Shown: piece after piece, positions 58,771 to 64,000 of the stretch | Numbering within the stretch: position 1 is the stretch's first letter | Layout of the letters: every line of letters begins with the position of its first letter | Assembly (NCBI RefSeq): GCF_029784155.1 | Contig: NC_073693.1 | Coordinates: 146,694,843-146,758,842 of the forward strand | Source of the DNA: Uranotaenia lowii | Lineage: Eukaryota; Arthropoda; Insecta; Diptera; Culicidae | Reading direction: 5' to 3' | DNA length: 64,000 nucleotides | Made by a program: the position numbers and the translations under genes | Notes under the pieces: generated by a model | Databases searched by the model: none | Seen by the model: only the letters and a program-made list of their open reading frames with translations | What the model was told of the DNA's origin: nothing

Positions 58771-59599
58771 CTACGTTTTCGAGCACTTTCAGGTACTTTT
58801 TAAACTTTATAAGCGCTTACTGGCCACTAGCCTTCCAAGAACTGGATCACTTTGTACCTAAAGGAAGCAGCGGCTTTCATCTTGAAAGTGATAGTTGTGC
58901 CGCAAATGGAATCTATCAAGACCGGTGACACACACACAGCAGCGGTTACGGACTTTTCCTCTCGCTTGAAAGCAAGTGATTCATAAGCTGTAGCACAGCA
59001 GAGCGAGTCACAGTCGCTGAATGTGACATCAGGCCTCCGCACTCATCAAAGATACAAACACCCCCGGGGCTTCAATTGGCTTTACTCCCAAAGAGGCACA
59101 TTTAGAAGGAGAGAAAAAAAGTGACATCGGTTGTCTCCTTGATAAAACTCTTCAAGGAAGCTTTTCCATGGCTCGCTCAGCTCATAAAAGAGAAAAGAGT
59201 ACTCTGTAGGCGCGCCTACACACAATACTCGTTGTGGTAACTCATTGGTTGAAATTTTGACTTTTTCATCTCTGAACTACTTTGAGAGCAAAACACCAAA
59301 ACGTCTCTCCCGATTGATGGAAAAGAATAAAAAGATTCTTGCTTACAAGAAAAGCCAGATTGCCATCCCCCTGAGCTAAACATTTCACTTTCGAGTATGA
59401 TACTTAATTTTTCATTCTCCGTTCTGGTGATCGTATAACTAAACGCTTCTAGTCTGAGCACTCTGGAGGAGCTATGATCCAGTCAGAGAAGCTCTGAATG
59501 AAAAAAAAAAACATAAGCTCTCAGAGAACTGTGAATAAACGACGCTCTTGGGGAGTATCTGGTGGCACGGGAGAAAAAAGAGTTTCTTTAGTCTCATAG
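58771..59599. other. No gene recognised
   Basis: Mixed-composition DNA between the R1-type sequence and the Jockey element. Minus-strand frames at 58827-59042 and 59216-59461 lack motifs. Confidence 0.4.
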
Positions 59600-62500
59600 G
59601 AGATTGTGCAAATAACCTTCCCATTGCGTGACGAAATTTCCGATTCCAGCCACGCCGACCTACATCATCTGGCCTTTCATGAGCATCTTCAATTCCTCGC
59701 TTCTTCAGGGGCTTCTTCACCGGGACGCAACGAGCCAGGCTCTTCGGAGACCTCGGAGCCTTTCGACTCAGTCGCGCTGATTCCAGCCAGCGGCATCAGT
59801 CGTCCCGGCCCTGAGTTCGATTGCGGCGATGAGGATCTCCAGCCTGCACTGACAGGCAAGTATTCAACTTTCGTCGACCTTCCTCTTCGTGATGAATTCT
59901 CGTTTCAGTGAACGATGATCCGGTGTGTCTGTTGAGTCACGAGATCAACAAAATATCTACTACCAAAATGTCGGCGGTATCAACTCCTGCATCAACGAGT
60001 ATCTGCTAGCCACTTCATGCTCCAGCTAAGATATTGTGGCTTTCACCGAAACCTGGCTGAACGACAGAACCCTTACCAGTCAGGTTTTTAGCTCCGACTA
60101 CACAGTGTTCTGGCGTGACCGAGGTCCTTACAATAGTACTAAAACCACCGGCGGGAGAGTTCTGATTGCCATCCGATCCGGTCTTTCAGCCACTCCAATC
60201 GACGACGAATCATGGTACGATCAGGAATTAGTGTGGATCCGTATCGATCTGGGTACTCGAAAGCTCTTCGTTGGGGTTTTATACCTAAATCCTGATCGTG
60301 TCAAAAGCGCGGCCTTCGCAGAGTCGTTTTCCCACGGCCTTTCCCGGTTGTGTTCCCTTACTGTTCCCGAGGACGACATTCTTATTATTGGTGACTTCAA
60401 CCTGCCCGGACTCAAAAGGTGTTTCTCCCAGTGCGGTTTTTTGTTTGCTGATCCAGCGAGATCTTCATTTACTACGCCCTCCAGTTTGATCCTCGACTCA
60501 CTCAACACAGCAACTCTCCGACAAATTAACAGCGTCGAGATCGAGAATGGTCGCTTGCTCGATCTCTGTTTCGTTAACGACCGATCCCAATTGACTACGA
60601 TTGAACTAGCTCCTGCGCTGCTGGTTAAGCTTGTTCCTCACCACCACTGCTGGCACTGCTGCTTTCGCTAAAAATCTCTGAAGTTGTGACTCCTATCAAG
60701 AAGCCGGCATCCTTTTTTCGATTTCACGAATGCCGATTTTGTCGCTATTTCACAAACGATTGACACCATCGACTGGACTTCTGAACTCGAATCTTCCGAT
60801 CCAAACGCCGCTGCTATGAAGTTCTCCCATATCATCAACTACATCATCGATCGTCACGTACCAAAACGCTCAGCAGCCACTGACCTAAGTGCTCCCTGGG
60901 TCACTTGAGGCACAAGTCTCTCCACGCCAAAAACCAATATCGCAAACTTAACGCAGCTTATAAAAGAGTATGCACGCGTTGTTACCATGGCTACCTTATC
61001 CGGATTCAGCGTGGTTTTAAAACTAGACCCAAATCATTTTGGCAGTACATTAAGGACCAACGAAAGAATCGGGCTTTCCGTCCTACATGTTTTTGGAAGA
61101 CAAGTCGGCAACCTCGGACCTTGATAGTTGTAACCTCTTCGCCGACAAATTCCGTAGTCCTTTTGATTCTGGTTCAATATCCACGGACCAGTTTACTATT
61201 GCGGCTAGTAACGTCCCACGTTAGAGCACTTCCTTTCATCACAACGTAATTGATGACGATACCATCTTGAAGGCAACTGCTAAGCTGAAATCCAGTGTTT
61301 CAGCAGGTCCGGATGGCATTCCAGCGACTTTCCTAAAACGATATATATATCACATATGCTGACTCCTATAAAACGAATCTTCCAAGCATCGTTCACGGAA
61401 TCCACGTTCCCTTCCATTTGGAAAGAGGCTTACATGTTTCCGTCTACAAAAAAGGTGACAGGAAGAACGTTAACAATTATTTCTGCCCTATGTGCGATCG
61501 CCAAACTGTTTGAGCTGGTTGTATTAGATCCATTTTGCTCTTATTGCAATTTTTATTCTTCTAACGAACAACATGGATTCATGCCCAAGCGCTCTACGAC
61601 AACAAACTTGTTGACGTTCACATCTTCCGTGCAAGACAGCTTTGCCAAAAGATCTCAAACCGACGTAATCTACACCGACCTGACCGCCGCTTCCGACAAG
61701 GTAATCCACAAAATAGAAATAGCCAAACTAGATCGTAACGGTATTTGCAGCTCTTTCCTTAAATGGTTCCGTAGCTACCTGGTAGGACGGAAACTTATTG
61801 TACGATCACGTGAATCATTTTCCAATCAATTCCTTGCCTCTTCTAGAGTACCTCAAGGGAGCCACCTAGAACCCATAATATTCCTGATCTACTTCAACGA
61901 CGTGCTGCTGCTTCTCGATGGACCAAAACTGGCGTATGCCGACGACTTGAAATTGTTTCAATCCATCAACAGCCCCGAAGATGTCAACGTCTTGCAGAGC
62001 CAGTTTAAAATCTTCGCCGCCTGGTGTGATGTCAATTACTTTCTCTTGAATCGCAACAAATGTACGGTAATTTCGTTTTCACGCAAGCGGCTACCGCTAT
62101 CGGCTGATTATTTTCTGGGACATGAGGCAGTTGAGCATGTGCAAGACATTGGTGTGATCCTGAAAAAACGGCTGGATTTCAAGATCCACACAAGCTACAT
62201 CGTTGATAAAGCTTCAAGATGTCTGGGTCTTTTATTCCGAATGACAAAAGAATTTAAGGATATTTATTGTTTTAAAAGTTTTTACTGCAGCTTGGTTCGA
62301 TCGTCCCTCGGATATGCCTCGGCTGTATGGTGCCCCTACTATCGAAATGGCTCGGAGCGTATCTAGGCCATCCAGAGGTGTTTTTTGCGCTTCGCTCTCC
62401 GGAACCTGAACTGGCAAGACCCGTTCCGACTTCCCAGGTACGAAAGCCGCTGCCGCCTTATCGATATCGACACCCTGCAGGCCCGTCGGACCGCAACACG

Positions 62501-62865
62501 GGCCTCTATTGTCGCCGATCTGCTCTCGTCGAGAACCGACTGCCCCGCAGTTATAGAAGCACTTCAACTCAGCGCAGGATCTCGAGGCTTGAGGAATCGT
62601 GATCTTCAGCTCTTTGCTCCTCTTTGACAGAATAACTACGGAGCAAATACAGCGCTAATTGGGGCTATAAGCACGTTTAACCGCTTATCCGATCATTTTG
62701 ATTTTGACGGTTCGAGGAAATTATTCCGAAGAAGAATCCTTAGTGCTTTAAGTATAGTATAGGGTAAATTCCGTGTAATTGTTGTTTGTCTTTAATTTTT
62801 AACCTATCACTTGGATCAATATGTAATCTGTTGATGAAAATAAACAAATAACAAATAAAAAATCT
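59600..62865 (+). mobile_element. Jockey-clade non-LTR retrotransposon, nearly full ORF2
   Basis: A plus-strand element with endonuclease then reverse transcriptase, ending in AATAAACAAATAACAAATAA and a short A-run at about 62838-62862. It is more complete at the 5' side than the other non-LTR copies here, because the endonuclease is present. Upstream, 59606-59911 is an open Ser/Pro/Glu-rich frame that could be the end of ORF1 or a leader. The fragment at 5925-6064 is a relative. Confidence 0.8.
59945..62627 (+). pseudogene. Jockey-type endonuclease/reverse transcriptase pseudogene
   Basis: The endonuclease starts near 59950 (IYYQNVGGINS), followed after a stop by FTETWLNDRTL (60039), GVLYLNPDRV and the catalytic IGDFNLPGL (about 60390), then NGRLLDLCFVND. 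Next come a linker with FWQYIKDQRKNR, SAGPDGIPATFLKR (about 61300), FTESTFPSIWKEA (61390) and EQHGFMPKRSTTTNL. The catalytic region reads YTDLTAASDKV (usually AAFDK), then RVPQGSHLEPIIFLIYFNDV (usually GVPQGS..GP) and KLAYADDLKLFQS (about 61930), then VQDIGVILKKRLDFK. After a frameshift near 62360 it ends RGLRNRDLQLFAPL at 62627. YADD is intact, but stops, a deletion near 61450 and substitutions show decay. Confidence 0.85.
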
Positions 62866-63790
62866 CCTCTTAAAGAAGCTTTGCTCCCGCTCAAATAAGA
62901 CGCACCTCAGGATGCAGAAAAAGCATGAAAGTGTGTGGGACGAGGCTCCTTTTTAGAGATGCGGATCATAGGCTTGTCTACTGAAATAACAGTCGTCACA
63001 GCCCAGCAGGTTTCGATGAAACTTCGTGTCTACGTTGACAAGGCTACTTCAGAATTTCCAATCGTTGCCGACACAACCACAGTAACGACGCTGTTAGCAT
63101 CTTCTCGCGAACAGATCAAAACATGCAACAGGAAATCGCCGTCTAAGTGAGCTGTTTACAATATTACCTACAATATTTCTGTTTGTGTTGCCAAGCGTTT
63201 CTTGTTGATTTTCTCCTCCCGATCTAAAGTCATTGTTTACTTCAGCAATCATTATCTTCGCAAATGAATCAATTCGTTCGCGAGTTGATTCGGCGCGACG
63301 GGAATCATCCTTACTGAATATGACCCAGAATTAATGCCCAGGTTCAGACCCTTAGGAAAGCATGCTTATAGGAGGGACTTCCCGGGTTAAAGGCTATGAT
63401 CAATACTTGATAAAAAATTACCTATCAAAACTTGAGAGGAAAATAAGCCGTAGATTTGGTTTTAGGGCACTTCTTGCGTTCCTAGGATTTACTCGTTTTG
63501 CATCATGGAGTATTCGTGACGGAGTATGATGAACAGCGAGTCGAGAAGACGTCGAATGATTCGACACCGTCTACGTGCAATGTCTTCATTAAAGGCGAAT
63601 GAAGATTGCTTGATGTTTGTTCTCAAGGTCGCTAAAATATTAAGTTATCTGACTTTCACAGTAAGTAGGTGAGGAGAGCGCGGTGTAGCGGGGTGATGCT
63701 CTTTACATTTGTTTACAAACAAGCAGTGCACTTAAATTAAAAGGCATGCTTAGGTCTCAGCTATACCATGGATTAAAGGTAAACAAACGC
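62866..63790. other. No gene recognised
   Basis: Mixed composition. The frame 62935-63150 has no motif that I can place. Confidence 0.4.
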
Positions 63791-64000
63791 TACGAAGCAA
63801 TCAACATGGCTGATTCTAAAATTTGACAGATTGAATCACCTTCTATTCACTCCCCTTGGTTTTTCTGATTCTGATCTAAGTACAGCAACCTTGGCCGAAA
63901 GGCAAAATTTTGGATTTGTCGCAGAATTTGGTCCAAGTTTTAGTCGTGTCCAGGGTCATCCCCACTATCGTAAAAAAACGACTCCGTTCCCTCCAGGTTC
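63791..64000 (+). pseudogene. Probable start of a retroelement-like ORF, cut by the window end
   Basis: An ATG at about 63805 (MADSK) meets a stop (TGA at 63823) after six codons. The adjacent frame is open from 63819 to the window end, reading FDRLNHLLFTPLGFSDSD and later FVAEFGPSFSRV. One extra A in the AAAA run at 63817-63820 would explain the break. The composition is coding-like, but I cannot name the family. It may be the 5' end of another retroelement gag-like frame, or a host exon. Confidence 0.3.

Overview
The window is eukaryotic, intron-rich and AT-rich, and is almost certainly from a dipteran, most probably a mosquito. The evidence is spliced coding exons with GT..AG borders and matching phases, a very A-rich 3' UTR, decayed non-LTR retrotransposons (Jockey-, R1- and CR1/L2-like), split DD37E mariner-type transposons, and many short terminal-inverted-repeat (TIR) elements of kinds I associate with culicine genomes. 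The species is inference.

The one host gene I recognise with confidence lies on the + strand. It is the insect NALCN-channel auxiliary factor (Nlf-1, FAM155/NALF family). Three exons are visible: 23099-23484, 44377-44525 and 52785-53524. They join in frame (phases 0, 2, 1) to give 424 residues and a stop, and are followed by an A-rich 3' UTR of about 4 kb. The N-terminal exon(s), with the first membrane segment and the start of the cysteine-rich domain, are not visible, so 1-23098 is probably upstream intron or intergenic DNA. The first visible exon carries a Ser/Gly/Asn-rich insert of roughly 95 residues inside the cysteine-rich domain.

Layout. 1-410: small ORF with a membrane segment on the - strand. 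1666-4110: DD37E mariner relic split by a 1.2 kb element crowded with TCGTA motifs. 4200-5745: tandem array of about 80-bp units, interrupted at a TTAA by a piggyBac-like non-autonomous element. 5746-23098: AT-rich DNA with a Jockey fragment, a SINE-like unit, several TIR elements and one possible small gene (15530-15799, -). Intron 1 (23485-44376): a series of TIR elements, a decayed R1-like element with a mutated catalytic motif (30560-32512, -), a CR1/L2-like relic (38490-39840, +) and two copies of a GTGGGCCAC-ended element in opposite orientation. Intron 2 (44526-52784): an R1-like element, a separate retroposed R1-type 3' end with a 14-bp target duplication, and a Jockey element inserted in a second mariner relic. 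The 3' UTR contains a perfect 164-bp inverted repeat. 57850-64000: R1-like 3'-end sequence, a Jockey-clade element (59600-62865, +), and an open frame running off the window end.

The most notable items are the interrupted cysteine-rich domain of Nlf-1, the perfect hairpin in its 3' UTR, and the TCGTA-rich transposon.
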